Notes: generated by a model from the sequence alone, not told the origin. 64,000 bases of DNA from Lentisphaerota bacterium (GCA_015061815.1 SUVW01000004.1:62001-126000), one strand, 5' to 3'. Positions 40,999 through 50,542 are shown, counted from the stretch's first letter. Numbers and translations are program-made.

Positions 40999-41856
40999 AT
41001 GTTCAAATTCCGGATAATAGGTTTTATCCTGCTGATGGGATTATTGGGAGGGATATTTTTCTGGGAAGCAGGCGGCGCCTGGCTTTTTCTGGCGGCAGCT
41101 CCGGCTCTGGCGGCGGCAGCTGTGGGCGAATGCTGTGCCATGCTGAACCGTTCCGGTCGGCCGGTACTGGTATTGCCTGCCGCGCTTATGTCCTGGTTTT
41201 TAATGGTGGTGAGCCTCGGAAATATCAATAATATGTTTACCGCCGACCCCATATACCGCAATGCGATTTTTACCGGTCTGGGAGTGATCATGCTGCTGCT
41301 GGTCATTGCCGGATGCGCCAGATTGCTGCGCATGGATGAAACTCTGATGGCCAAAACCTTCAATACATTCGGTGTAGTTTTCTGTTTTGTTCCGCCATTT
41401 TTCGGATTGCTGTTAAGTTACTTTCCCGATCCGTGCGGTTACTGGCTGCTCTTTCTCTGTCTGACGACCAAAGCTACCGATACCGGCGGGTACATCGTCG
41501 GGACTCTGACCGCTAAACTGCCCGGCGGCAACCATAAAATCGCACCGCGAATCAGCCCGAAAAAATCCTGGGAAGGTCTTTTCGGCGGCTTGCTGCTCTC
41601 CTTTGCCGTCAGCTGGGCATTTTACTGCTTTGCACCTCATGCACCGTTATTCTGGTATCTGCCGGCTGCATTCATTCTTTCGCTCGGCAGTTTTTTCGGG
41701 GACTTGACCGAATCTGCCATCAAACGGATGTGCAACATCAAAGATTCCGGTTCATTTGTCCCCGGCATGGGCGGAGCGTTTGATGTCTTGGACAGTTTCA
41801 TTTACAACGGTATACTTTTCTGGATACTTTACTTTATCAAGGGGATTTTGCAATGA
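40999..41856 (+). CDS. cdsA: Phosphatidate cytidylyltransferase
   Basis: The 285-residue multi-spanning membrane protein makes CDP-diacylglycerol from phosphatidate and CTP. The C-terminal signature is recognisable: ESAIKRMCNIKDSGSFVPGMGGAFDVLDSF, close to the family pattern S-x-x-K-R-x4-K-D-x-G-x3-P-G-H-G-G-x3-D-R-x-D, with Met for the usual His and Val for Arg. TKATDTGGYIVG and SPKKSWEG are further CdsA blocks. GGAGG precedes the ATG. The stop overlaps the next start as ATGA. Confidence 0.92.
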   Translation: MFKFRIIGFILLMGLLGGIFFWEAGGAWLFLAAAPALAAAAVGECCAMLNRSGRPVLVLPAALMSWFLMVVSLGNINNMFTADPIYRNAIFTGLGVIMLLLVIAGCARLLRMDETLMAKTFNTFGVVFCFVPPFFGLLLSYFPDPCGYWLLFLCLTTKATDTGGYIVGTLTAKLPGGNHKIAPRISPKKSWEGLFGGLLLSFAVSWAFYCFAPHAPLFWYLPAAFILSLGSFFGDLTESAIKRMCNIKDSGSFVPGMGGAFDVLDSFIYNGILFWILYFIKGILQ

Positions 41857-42338
41857 AAAACAAACTTATTTCTCTGTTGCGCAGTAATGCCAGACTCTCG
41901 GCCTCCGACCTGGCCATTGAACTTAATGTCACTGAAAATGAAGTGATTTCGGCGATTTCAGAAATGGAAAAAGCCGGAGTGATTCGCGGTTATACCGCTA
42001 TTGTCACCGATCAGGCTCCCGGCAGTGAAAGCCGGGTCAAAGCTCTTATTGAAGTCAAAGTAACCCCGAACCGTGATGGAGGTTTTGACCGGGTGGCCAG
42101 GAGAATTGCCAAATTTCCGGAGGTGACCGATCTCTTTCTGCTCTCCGGCAACTATGATCTTCTGCTCACAGTTGAGGGCAATTCTCTGCAGCAGGTGGCC
42201 AGTTTCGTTTCAGACAAACTTGCCACCATTGACGGGGTGATCTCCACTGCAACGGCCTTTCAGTTGAAAAAATACAAAGAATCCGGAATGATAATGCAAA
42301 GTGATGAAGAATATGAGCGACTCAAAATCTGTTTCTGA
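41853..42338 (+). CDS. Lrp/AsnC-family transcriptional regulator
   Basis: The 161-residue protein has a short winged helix (residues about 1-50: LISLLRSNARLSASDLAIEL, VTENEVISAISEMEKAGVIRGY) and a C-terminal RAM ligand-binding domain (ALIEVKVTPNRDGGFDRVARRI, LSGNYDLLLTVEG). Such proteins sense amino acids. It overlaps cdsA by four bases and the aminotransferase by about 26 bases, and together with the latter is a frequent gene pair. Confidence 0.92.
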   Translation: MKNKLISLLRSNARLSASDLAIELNVTENEVISAISEMEKAGVIRGYTAIVTDQAPGSESRVKALIEVKVTPNRDGGFDRVARRIAKFPEVTDLFLLSGNYDLLLTVEGNSLQQVASFVSDKLATIDGVISTATAFQLKKYKESGMIMQSDEEYERLKICF

Positions 42339-43488
42339 AAAATTTATTGCACCGCACATCGCTGCGCTTCCGCCCAGCGGTATCCGGAAATTTTTTGATC
42401 TGGTCAATTCGATGGATGATGTCATCTCTCTCGGTGTCGGAGAACCGGACTTCACCACCCCCTGGACCATCCGCGAAAGCGGTATTTACTCTCTGGAACG
42501 CGGCCATACCGGCTACACCTCCAATCTCGGCACTCCGGCTTTGCGCCGGGCGATTTGCGATTATGTGGCCAAAAATTACCATGTCGGATATGACTTCAAA
42601 AGCGAATGTCTGGTAACCATCGGAGTCAGTGAAGCTCTCGATCTGGCCTTCCGGATGCTGCTCTCGCCGGGGGATGAAGTCATTTATACTGAACCGTGTT
42701 ACGTTTCGTATCCGGCGGAGATCCGCATGGCACACGGCGTTCCGGTTCCGGTAACGACCCGCTATGAAAATGAATTCGCCGTTGAGCCGGAAGATATAGA
42801 AAGAGCCATCACTCCGAAAACCCGGGCGATACTGCTCAATTTTCCCTGCAATCCGACCGGAGCAGTCATGCCGGAAAAGAAGCTCCTTGCTGTAGCTGAA
42901 TTGGCAAAAAAATATGATTTGGCAGTTCTGACCGATGAAATATATTCGGAATTGAATTATGACGGCAACCACATTTCCATTGCCAGTCTGCCGGGAATGA
43001 AAGAACGGACGATATTCCTGCATGGATTTTCCAAAGCCTTTGCCATGACCGGCTGGCGCGTTGGCTATGTGTGCGCTCCGGCCCCGATGATCGCGGCCAT
43101 GATGCGTATCCATCAATACGCCATCATGTGCGCGCCAACCGTTGCACAGGAAGCGGCTCTTGAAGCACTGATCAATGGCGGCAAAGCGATGAATGAGATG
43201 CGGGAAAGCTACCGGCAGCGGCGGGATTTTTTTGTCAAAGGACTGAATGATGCCGGATTGGATTGCCTGATGCCGCATGGAGCATTTTATGCATTTGCTT
43301 CGGTGAAAAAAACCGGAATGGATTCAACGGAATTTGCCGAAAAACTTCTGCGTGCAGAACATGTGGCAGTCGTACCGGGAGAAGCATTCGGTCCCGGCGG
43401 ACGCGGTTTCATCCGCTGCTGTTATGCCACCGGTGCCGATGAATTGCGCGAATCCCTCATCCGGATCAAACGTTTCCTCGGCAGCTGA
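42313..43488 (+). CDS. Class I/II PLP-dependent aminotransferase
   Basis: The product (391 residues) is an aspartate-aminotransferase-fold enzyme of the AspB/PatA group. Landmarks are GVGEPDF, GHTGYTSNLGTPALRRAI, NFPCNPTGA, TDEIYSEL and the PLP lysine in HGFSKAFAMTGWRVGY, with the substrate arginine in GGRGFIRCCYA. It could transaminate aspartate or aromatic keto acids, which would close the tyrosine route encoded by the convergent aro genes. Starts at 42304 or a GTG at 42301 are possible; all lie inside the lrp-type gene. It ends four bases from the end of the aroB fusion without a visible terminator. Confidence 0.92.
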   Translation: MSDSKSVSEKFIAPHIAALPPSGIRKFFDLVNSMDDVISLGVGEPDFTTPWTIRESGIYSLERGHTGYTSNLGTPALRRAICDYVAKNYHVGYDFKSECLVTIGVSEALDLAFRMLLSPGDEVIYTEPCYVSYPAEIRMAHGVPVPVTTRYENEFAVEPEDIERAITPKTRAILLNFPCNPTGAVMPEKKLLAVAELAKKYDLAVLTDEIYSELNYDGNHISIASLPGMKERTIFLHGFSKAFAMTGWRVGYVCAPAPMIAAMMRIHQYAIMCAPTVAQEAALEALINGGKAMNEMRESYRQRRDFFVKGLNDAGLDCLMPHGAFYAFASVKKTGMDSTEFAEKLLRAEHVAVVPGEAFGPGGRGFIRCCYATGADELRESLIRIKRFLGS

Positions 43489-43492
43489 TTGA

Positions 43493-46030
43493 TTACAAAC
43501 CGGCGCGGTCTTTGTAGAGCGAAAGGATGTGCAGCGCGGTACGGTAACAGGAATTTTCCGGAATCACTGCAGCATCTGCTTCAGCGGCAAAGACTTTTTT
43601 CCGCGCCTCATTCATCCGGATAAATGCCGCCGACGGGTCGGATTCTCCGGCCAGAAACGGCGGCAAACCATTCTTCAATATTCTTTCAAATGCCACGTTA
43701 TCATCGGTATTCAGCCAAACCTTGAAACCGAGCCGATGCTTCACATCGGCAGTCACGAAAGGATTGCTCAATGCTCCGCCGCCAAGCGCGATGACCTGTC
43801 TGGCCGGAGAATCAGCCAAAGCGGTCAATACGTCTGCCTCAAGTTTCCGGAAAAACTCTTCGCCTTCTTCGCGGAATATCTCCCGGACACTGCGCCCGCT
43901 GCCTTCACGCTGCACGATCATATCATCGCTGTCGGCAAAAGGAATATCAAGAATTTCCGCGATTGCCCGTCCGACACTGCTTTTGCCGGAGTGTTTGATA
44001 CCGCACAGCACGATATTTTCCGGCAAGTTGTGAACACTCTTATAGCAAAGCCAGGAATCACGCAAATCCCGTCCCTGACGGAACAATCCGGCAAAACGCT
44101 CTCCGTCACCGGCGACCAGAGCCGAACGCATCTCATCCAAACTGTTCTGAAACTCATCCAGTGCCGGTAAAATCGCCGGGGTATTGGCCAGACAGATATC
44201 TTTCCACATCTCCGGTGAACTTGAGGCGATCCGGGAAGTGTCCCTGAACCCGGTGGCACATCCGGAATAGTGCCGCCGCTGTTCCGACGGATCATCCCGG
44301 TCAAGAATACTGCGGGTCAACGCCGAAGCGATAATGTGCAGCATATGGCTGGTATGAGCGACCAGTGCATCATGAGCCGCCGGATCGATCATCCGCACGT
44401 GTGTATTGAGTTTTTCCCACAAGCCGGTGACAGCCTCAATCCCGCTGCCGGTGGAATATTTCCCCGGAACAACAAAAACGTCGGCATTTTCATACAACCC
44501 CCTGAATCCGGAACGATAACCGCTTTTTTCCGTGCCGGCCATCGGATGTCCACCAACGAAATTCAAGTCCGGGAACTCCTCTGCAGCATCCATTACCGCT
44601 GTTTTAACACTGCTGACATCGGTAAGTACCGCGCCCGGTTTCAATTGATCATGATACTGCCGGATAAATTTTACCGTCACCGGTATCGGCAGACACAAAA
44701 CCACTATATCCGCACTGCGGAACGCCTCGGATACATCCCGGTAGATCCTCTCGGCCGCACCGGATTCCATCATCATCCGGCTGCCTTCCGGGTCGCGGTT
44801 CCAAACTCCGACCCGGTAATGGCGGTGGTCCAGACTCATGGCCAGTGAACTGCCAAGCAATCCCAACCCGACAACAGCTGCTTCCGGACGTTCATCAGCC
44901 GGGACGCCGGAATTTTCCGGGAACCGCCAGGCATAATAATCTGTCAGCAATTCCGCAGTTTTCCCGGGATCAAGATCCACCGTTTTCACCTTGCCATCGG
45001 CCAGAGGCAAAACTGCGCGGAATCTGCCGTCGCCATTTTTTTTGTCACCTTTCATCAATTCAACGATCCGGACAACATCATGTTTCACCGCCGACAGCGG
45101 AAATTTCCCCGGCGCGATACCGGCGCAAGTCAGCAAATCATACTGTCTGGACTGCAGTTTTTCATCGCACAATCCCAACTTCACCGCCGTAAATGCCGCC
45201 ATATCCATCCCGACCGCGACCGCTTCACCGTGAGTCAGCCGGAAACGGGAAAGATGTTCTATAGCGTGCCCGAAAGTGTGTCCGTAATTGAGGAATACCC
45301 TGCCGCTGTCACCGGATTCTTTTTCATCAGCCGAAACCACCATCGCCTTTATCTCACAGGAACGCTTCACCGCCCGGAGCAAAAATGCTTTATCCGACAA
45401 TATATCTGACGGCATTTCATTTATAAGAGTACGGACAAATCCGGCATCCCGGATCATCGCAGTTTTGATGATCTCCGCCATACCGCTGCCAAGTTCCCGT
45501 GCCGGCAGAGTGTCGAGCAATCCGCAATCGATGACCACCAGAGAAGGTTGATGGAATGCCCCGACCAGATTTTTCCCGTGTACCGTATCAACAGCCGTTT
45601 TACCGCCGACGGAAGAATCCACCATCGCCAGAAGCGAGGTCGGGATCTGAATAAAATCCACTCCACGCATAAACATCGCAGCTGCAAATCCGGTCAAATC
45701 CCCGGTCACACCGCCGCCGAGGGCGGCAAAAAGGGCATTGCGCCCCAATTTGAGCGAACTGGCGTAACCGCACAGTTTCATGGCATTATCCATATTTTTG
45801 GATGCTTCTCCGGCGGGTAAGACCCAGGAATATACGGTTTTACCGCTTTTTTCCATCGCCGCTGCAACGCGCGGCAAATACTGCGCGGTATTGCTGTCTG
45901 CGGTGATCAATACATTTTTTTGCGGCAAAGCGGAAAAAGCCTCCAGCACCGCCGGTGAATCCACTGCACTGAAAATTATATCGTAACTGCGCTTACCCAG
46001 TTCCACTCTGACTCGGGGTACCTCTTTCAT
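43493..46030 (-). CDS. Trifunctional fusion: 3-dehydroquinate synthase, prephenate dehydrogenase, shikimate kinase (AroB-TyrA-AroK)
   Basis: One 845-residue frame contains three enzymes. Residues 1-370 are AroB: GGGVTGDLTGF, the DSSVGGKT NAD site and zinc ligands Glu186, His251 and His267. Residues 383-665 are TyrA: Rossmann VVGLGLLGSS, GGHPMAGTEKSG with His495, and HTSHMLH. Residues 670-845 are AroK: P-loop GIKHSGKSS (677-685), ADSDD, EEFFRKLE and ALGGGAL; the LID segment reads GLPPFL where RPLL is usual, so its arginine seems absent. The chain would catalyse steps 2 and 5 of the shikimate route plus oxidation of prephenate. AGGA stands six bases before the ATG, two bases after the aroA stop. 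No stop or frameshift separates the parts. Confidence 0.95.
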   Translation of the reverse strand: MKEVPRVRVELGKRSYDIIFSAVDSPAVLEAFSALPQKNVLITADSNTAQYLPRVAAAMEKSGKTVYSWVLPAGEASKNMDNAMKLCGYASSLKLGRNALFAALGGGVTGDLTGFAAAMFMRGVDFIQIPTSLLAMVDSSVGGKTAVDTVHGKNLVGAFHQPSLVVIDCGLLDTLPARELGSGMAEIIKTAMIRDAGFVRTLINEMPSDILSDKAFLLRAVKRSCEIKAMVVSADEKESGDSGRVFLNYGHTFGHAIEHLSRFRLTHGEAVAVGMDMAAFTAVKLGLCDEKLQSRQYDLLTCAGIAPGKFPLSAVKHDVVRIVELMKGDKKNGDGRFRAVLPLADGKVKTVDLDPGKTAELLTDYYAWRFPENSGVPADERPEAAVVGLGLLGSSLAMSLDHRHYRVGVWNRDPEGSRMMMESGAAERIYRDVSEAFRSADIVVLCLPIPVTVKFIRQYHDQLKPGAVLTDVSSVKTAVMDAAEEFPDLNFVGGHPMAGTEKSGYRSGFRGLYENADVFVVPGKYSTGSGIEAVTGLWEKLNTHVRMIDPAAHDALVAHTSHMLHIIASALTRSILDRDDPSEQRRHYSGCATGFRDTSRIASSSPEMWKDICLANTPAILPALDEFQNSLDEMRSALVAGDGERFAGLFRQGRDLRDSWLCYKSVHNLPENIVLCGIKHSGKSSVGRAIAEILDIPFADSDDMIVQREGSGRSVREIFREEGEEFFRKLEADVLTALADSPARQVIALGGGALSNPFVTADVKHRLGFKVWLNTDDNVAFERILKNGLPPFLAGESDPSAAFIRMNEARKKVFAAEADAAVIPENSCYRTALHILSLYKDRAGL

Positions 46031-46032
46031 CT

Positions 46033-47310
46033 TCAATCCTGCAACTCCCTGATTACTGCGCCAAGATCACGGAAATCGGCGGCAAATTCCGGATAAGTAA
46101 CTTCACAGGCACTGCCGTCGGCGATCGTAACTGCACCGTCAGCCCCCAGAGCCGCAACCGTTAACGCCATAGCAATCCGGTGATCGTGATAACTCTCCAC
46201 TTCAGCTCCATGCAGCTGTCTGCCGCCGCGAATGACCAACCCATCCGGCAATTCGGTGATATCAGCTCCCATTTTCTGCAATTCACAGCTCATACAGGCG
46301 ATCCGGTCACACTCTTTAAGCCGTGCTTGCGGAACATTGATCAGACGGGTGACGCCTTCGGCGAAGCAACCCAAAACCGCCATTACCGGCAATGCATCGG
46401 GAGTGGCATTGAGATCAAATGTCCCTCCGGTCAGACGGGATTTTTTCACCACGACCTCTCCATCGGCCATATAAATATCCCCATTCATCGCCCGGACATA
46501 ATCAAAAACCCGCTTATCTCCCTGCAGATCATCGAAATCCAAATTTGCGATCCTCACCTCTTTTCCCGCCACCACTCCGGCACCAAGCGGGAATGCCGCT
46601 GTTGAAAAATCTGCCGGGATCACCCGGGAAAAGGGTTTGTACTCCTGATTTCCGGGAATTTCATAATACAGCATATTTTCTGCCGGATAAACTGTTATTC
46701 CGCACCGGTCAAGCCAATCCAGAGTGATTTTCACATAATCAGCTTCATTGAGAAAATCCAGTTCCAGCACCGAATTTTGTTGAGCCAGAGGCAGAGCCAT
46801 GAGCAATGCTGTAAGAAACTGGCTGGTCGTCCCGTCAACTTTGGTCCGTCCGCCGGTCAACGGCCCGGAAACACTCAAAGGAGCAAAGCCGTTGCAACTG
46901 CGGCAATCAGCTCCCAAATCAGCAAGTGCATCGAGCAATCCCTGCATGATCCGGGTACGCAAAGATGCATCCCCGTCAAAACTGATTTCTCCCCGTCCCA
47001 GAGCTGCCGCAGCGGTGATTATCCGCATCGTTGTACCGGAATTCCCCAGATCCACCGGCAATTCCGGAGAAGCAAAATCCTTTCCGCATCCGGAAATTTT
47101 CCACACCTCACGGGATTCATCGACTTTCGCTCCCAAAGCGGCTGCCGCCGACAGCGCACTGCGGGTATCAGCGGAATACAATGGAGCGTATATTTCCGAA
47201 CACCCTCTGCTCAACAATCCGGCGATCACCGCCCGGATCGTATGACTTTTGGAACCGGGGACTGCTATGCGCCCGGATAACTCATTTCCCGGAATTATCT
47301 GCCAATCCAT
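46033..47310 (-). CDS. aroA: 3-Phosphoshikimate 1-carboxyvinyltransferase (EPSP synthase)
   Basis: The 425-residue enzyme joins shikimate 3-phosphate and phosphoenolpyruvate. It has PGSKSHTIRAV at the N-terminus, LGNSGTTMRI (Ser where Ala is usual in LGNAGT), VDGTTSQFLTALL, the DFSTAAFPLGA centre, RLKECDRI and HDHRIAMAL. The ATG at 47310 is preceded by GGAGAG eight bases upstream; a GTG at 47319 overlaps the chorismate mutase stop. It lies between chorismate mutase and the AroB fusion. Confidence 0.96.
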   Translation of the reverse strand: MDWQIIPGNELSGRIAVPGSKSHTIRAVIAGLLSRGCSEIYAPLYSADTRSALSAAAALGAKVDESREVWKISGCGKDFASPELPVDLGNSGTTMRIITAAAALGRGEISFDGDASLRTRIMQGLLDALADLGADCRSCNGFAPLSVSGPLTGGRTKVDGTTSQFLTALLMALPLAQQNSVLELDFLNEADYVKITLDWLDRCGITVYPAENMLYYEIPGNQEYKPFSRVIPADFSTAAFPLGAGVVAGKEVRIANLDFDDLQGDKRVFDYVRAMNGDIYMADGEVVVKKSRLTGGTFDLNATPDALPVMAVLGCFAEGVTRLINVPQARLKECDRIACMSCELQKMGADITELPDGLVIRGGRQLHGAEVESYHDHRIAMALTVAALGADGAVTIADGSACEVTYPEFAADFRDLGAVIRELQD

Positions 47311-47315
47311 GCTGT

Positions 47316-47600
47316 TCACTCTCCCGACTGCTTTTTCAAACGTTCCTCTCTCCGGCGACTGGCCTCAAAAACCGCCTCAAAGACCGCTTTGATTTCCGGG
47401 GCGAACTCCTCTCCGGCCAAAGCGGTGACTTTTTTCAAAATCGCCTCTTCTCTTGCCGGAACGAAGATCGGCTGATCATTGGCCTTTTTCCATTCGCCGA
47501 CGATATCCACCTGCTTCATTCTCTCCACCAGCAAAGCAGTCAACTCTCCATTTATCCGGTCGATCTCCTGCCGGGCCCGGTCAATTTGCGAAGTATCCAT
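47316..47600 (-). CDS. Chorismate mutase, AroQ type
   Basis: The 94-residue helical protein matches AroQ-type mutases that convert chorismate to prephenate: ARQEIDRINGELTALLVERM, the VGEWKKAN helix and VPAREEAILKKV. Catalytic arginines and the lysine at about 38-39 are present. It stands alone rather than fused to TyrA or PheA, although TyrA itself is fused elsewhere in the same operon. It starts 11 bases after the DAHP synthase gene. Confidence 0.92.
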   Translation of the reverse strand: MDTSQIDRARQEIDRINGELTALLVERMKQVDIVGEWKKANDQPIFVPAREEAILKKVTALAGEEFAPEIKAVFEAVFEASRRREERLKKQSGE

Positions 47601-47611
47601 GATACCAACCT

Positions 47612-48613
47612 TTATTCCAATGCGCTCTTCAATTTTTCAATACGCCGGACCAGTTGCCGGAATTGTTCCGGAGTAAGACTTTGCATGCCGTCACATTTGG
47701 CGCAGGCCGGATTGTTATGCACTTCGATGATAAGTCCGTCAGCTCCCGCCGCCACCGCCGCCAGCGACAACGGGGCAACAAATTCCGCCACGCCAACTGC
47801 ATGACTGGGATCGACGATCACCGGCAGATGGGATAATTTTTTCAGCACCGGGACAGCGGAAATATCCAGAGTATTGCGGGTGTAAGTTTCAAAGGTGCGC
47901 ACACCGCGTTCACAGAGGATGACATTCTCATTACCGGAAGCCATGATGTATTCCGCGCTCATAAGCAGCTCCTGATAGGTGTTGGCCAGACCGCGTTTCA
48001 ACAGGATCGGTTTTCCGGAGTGACCGAGCTGCTTGAGCAATTCAAAATTCTGCATATTGCGTGCGCCGACCTGAATAACGTCCACATCATCAAAAAGTTC
48101 CAGCTGCGACAGATCCATGATCTCCGTCACGATCGGCAACCCGGTATCTTTTTTCGCTTCCAGAAGCAGTTTTATCCCCTCTTCACGCAAACCCTGAAAT
48201 GCGTAAGGAGAGGTGCGCGGTTTGAAAGCTCCGCCGCGCAGAAGTTTCGCTCCGGAAGCCTTGACGCTCCGCGCCACCGTGATGATCTGTTCCTCACTTT
48301 CCACTGAACAAGGTCCGGCAATGACCGTCATCCCCCCGCCGCCGATCACAGCATCTTTCACCTTGATCTGCGTATCCAGCGGATGGAATTTGCGGTTGGC
48401 GTTTTTGAAAGGCTCCTGAATGCGTTTGACATCATCCACACACTCCAGCATTTTTATCTGATCGATATCCACCTTGCCGGTATCACCGATCAAACCAAGT
48501 ACCGTATGCTGACTTCCCTGGGAAATGTGGACATCAAAACCGAACGTTTTCAGATTGGCCACCAGCTTTTCCACTGCTGCTTGAGCAGTGTTTTCTCTCA
48601 ATATGACTATCAT
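47612..48613 (-). CDS. 3-Deoxy-7-phosphoheptulonate synthase (type I-beta)
   Basis: The 333-residue enzyme performs the first step of the shikimate pathway. An N-terminal ferredoxin-like regulatory domain (about 1-70, MIVILRENTAQ onward), as in the Thermotoga enzyme, precedes the barrel: VIAGPCSVESEEQ, KLLRGGAFKPRTSPYAFQG, PIVTEIMD, KRGLANT and DPSHAVG. In the Thermotoga enzyme the added domain gives inhibition by tyrosine or phenylalanine. It is the first gene of the aro operon, with promoter at 48675. Confidence 0.95.
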   Translation of the reverse strand: MIVILRENTAQAAVEKLVANLKTFGFDVHISQGSQHTVLGLIGDTGKVDIDQIKMLECVDDVKRIQEPFKNANRKFHPLDTQIKVKDAVIGGGGMTVIAGPCSVESEEQIITVARSVKASGAKLLRGGAFKPRTSPYAFQGLREEGIKLLLEAKKDTGLPIVTEIMDLSQLELFDDVDVIQVGARNMQNFELLKQLGHSGKPILLKRGLANTYQELLMSAEYIMASGNENVILCERGVRTFETYTRNTLDISAVPVLKKLSHLPVIVDPSHAVGVAEFVAPLSLAAVAAGADGLIIEVHNNPACAKCDGMQSLTPEQFRQLVRRIEKLKSALE

Positions 48614-48674
48614 CTTAATGAAACCTTTTTATAAAAAAATGCATCTGTAAAAACTTGTAAAATCACCTCTATAT

Positions 48675-48703
48675 AAGATACTGCTGAAAATGGTCTTTGT
48701 CAA
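48675..48703 (-). promoter_or_regulatory. Promoter of the aromatic amino acid operon
   Basis: TTGACA (48698-48703 on the minus strand), 17 bases, TATCTT (48675-48680), 62 bases before the ATG. I see no leader peptide or T-box-like structure in between. Confidence 0.75.
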
Positions 48704-48790
48704 GCTGAAAAAGAGGCGTTTTCACCCGGCAAACACTCCGGTTGTCAGCATGCGGTATATCTTTGTTTTTCCGTAAAACTGCCGGCGGAG

Positions 48791-50533
48791 TCAATTATTC
48801 TCGTAAAGAGCTGTGATGGTATAATTTGCGGATTTCGGGAAGAGTGCATGTGCTTTGAGCATCAGTTTTTCCGCATTTTCCCGATCACCGCGCAGCAAAG
48901 CGATTCTGGCCAGACGGGCGAATGCCGCAGGACGGGCCGGATCAAGCTGCAAAGCCTGCTGATAACTCTTCTCTGCAAGTTCCGGAGAACCGGTACGGAA
49001 GTACCAATCCCCCAGTGTCATCGGAATAACCGCCGACTCCGGACGCCACGATGCCGCCTTTTCCGCCAGCAATTCCACCGGATAAACCGATAATGCCGCT
49101 GCCGCTTCAGGAGTGGGAGGATGCACCCGGTCCATAAGCATGGATAAAGCTTTATCTCCGGAAATATACCAATAACTGCTCCATATCCCCCCCGCAGCCA
49201 CAATTACCGCTGCCATCCGGTTCAGTTGCCGCCGCCATTTTCCGCCGCCGTCATCTTCCGGTTCCTGCGGTAAAATCGCCAGCGCATACAGCACTCCCAT
49301 TATCGCCACCAGTGCCGGAACCTGCCAGTCACAATCCATCAAACTGTGCAAAGTAAATATTGTTCCGCACCAGAATACTGCACACGGGAAACTGCCGTCA
49401 AAACGTTTTTTCCACAGCACAGCCAGCGGCATCAGCAGAACTGCCAGCATCATCACCCCGGAAACCACTCCGCACTGGGAAGCAAATGATGCCACCACAT
49501 TGTGCGGATCGCGGGCCGATTCCATTACCGGCGATTGCTTCATCTGCATGTGCGCACGGAAAAAACCTCCCCATCCGGCCCCGGCCAAAGGATACTTCAT
49601 ACATAATACGGCACTGCTTCGCAGGTAATCGGCCCGTTCTCCCATCGATGCCATTCCCCGGCCGAAGTGAACTGCAAATAAAATCCCCGCCGCCACGACC
49701 AGTGCCCCCAGTATAATCCCGGCCAAACGCCATGACCGGCGTATCCCCGGACAGGAAAAAAGCGCGATCATTCCGGCTGCCAGAGGGCAGAATAATGCAC
49801 TGCGGGAACGGGTCAATACCAGAACCGAAACAAACAGTATGACAAAAAATAAACGGAACGCATACTTCGCCCCGACCGGAGGAGTGACATGCACACTCCA
49901 CTTCCCCCCCAGATACCAGCCAAGGATCAGCATGATCATAAGCATTGATGCCAGTGTGTTGCTCGATGCCAAAGTGGAATATATGCGCGGATCGGTCAGT
50001 TTCAATCTCATCCCGTCGGAAAGCGGGATCCCGGCAGCTTCCTGTTCGGCGACAAAATTGCGCATCTCATCCAGTGCGAAAATATGCTGATGCCAACCAT
50101 AGAACGCGGTCAGCACTCCGCCGACAATTATTGCGGCAGCAAATTTTTCCACCCATTGCGGATATTTTTCCGCCAGCAATGCTCCGCTGAAAATCACACT
50201 CCCCGCCCCGAAAAGCAGAGATATTTCCCCCAATGCAATGACCATCTCTCCCCGGAACATCCCCGGCAGCACCGCCAGTACACTGCCCAGCGACCACAAC
50301 CCGACCAGAAGCGATTCACGGCGCGACAAATGCCAGTTGCCGCTTAAAAGTATCAAGAGCAGGAGCCCGCCGCCGAAATATCCGAGTGAGTGAGGCGGCC
50401 AGGTGATAAACAGCCAGTCAAAACCGTTTTCCGGATAAAAGCCGCCGGCTTCCGTCATCACCGCCAGACCACCGAATTTCAACGGCAGCAGTACCAGAAG
50501 CAGAGTAAACAGATAAAGCGGCAATTTCTTCAT
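48791..50533 (-). CDS. O-antigen ligase/polymerase-like membrane protein with TPR tail
   Basis: The 580-residue protein has about ten to twelve hydrophobic segments with the Wzy/WaaL-type block LVLTRSRSALFC (arginine-rich periplasmic entry), a large periplasmic loop containing GAGWGGFFRAHM and DPHNVVASFASQCG, typical of the O-antigen ligase family. After the membrane part (about residue 470) come TPR-like helices: GDWYFRTGSPELAEKSYQQALQLDPARPAAFARLARIALLRGD. It probably joins or polymerises surface glycans. It starts nine bases after purU. Confidence 0.85.
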   Translation of the reverse strand: MKKLPLYLFTLLLVLLPLKFGGLAVMTEAGGFYPENGFDWLFITWPPHSLGYFGGGLLLLILLSGNWHLSRRESLLVGLWSLGSVLAVLPGMFRGEMVIALGEISLLFGAGSVIFSGALLAEKYPQWVEKFAAAIIVGGVLTAFYGWHQHIFALDEMRNFVAEQEAAGIPLSDGMRLKLTDPRIYSTLASSNTLASMLMIMLILGWYLGGKWSVHVTPPVGAKYAFRLFFVILFVSVLVLTRSRSALFCPLAAGMIALFSCPGIRRSWRLAGIILGALVVAAGILFAVHFGRGMASMGERADYLRSSAVLCMKYPLAGAGWGGFFRAHMQMKQSPVMESARDPHNVVASFASQCGVVSGVMMLAVLLMPLAVLWKKRFDGSFPCAVFWCGTIFTLHSLMDCDWQVPALVAIMGVLYALAILPQEPEDDGGGKWRRQLNRMAAVIVAAGGIWSSYWYISGDKALSMLMDRVHPPTPEAAAALSVYPVELLAEKAASWRPESAVIPMTLGDWYFRTGSPELAEKSYQQALQLDPARPAAFARLARIALLRGDRENAEKLMLKAHALFPKSANYTITALYENN

Positions 50534-50542
50534 TGTCAGAAT

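Noticed and set aside
42322-43278. Open frame of 318 codons on the minus strand
   Set aside because: Antisense to the aminotransferase, which has all family motifs.
48614-48790. Possible trp/tyr attenuator, leader peptide or riboswitch before the DAHP synthase gene
   Set aside because: Apart from the promoter I see no leader peptide rich in aromatic codons and no terminator/antiterminator pair.
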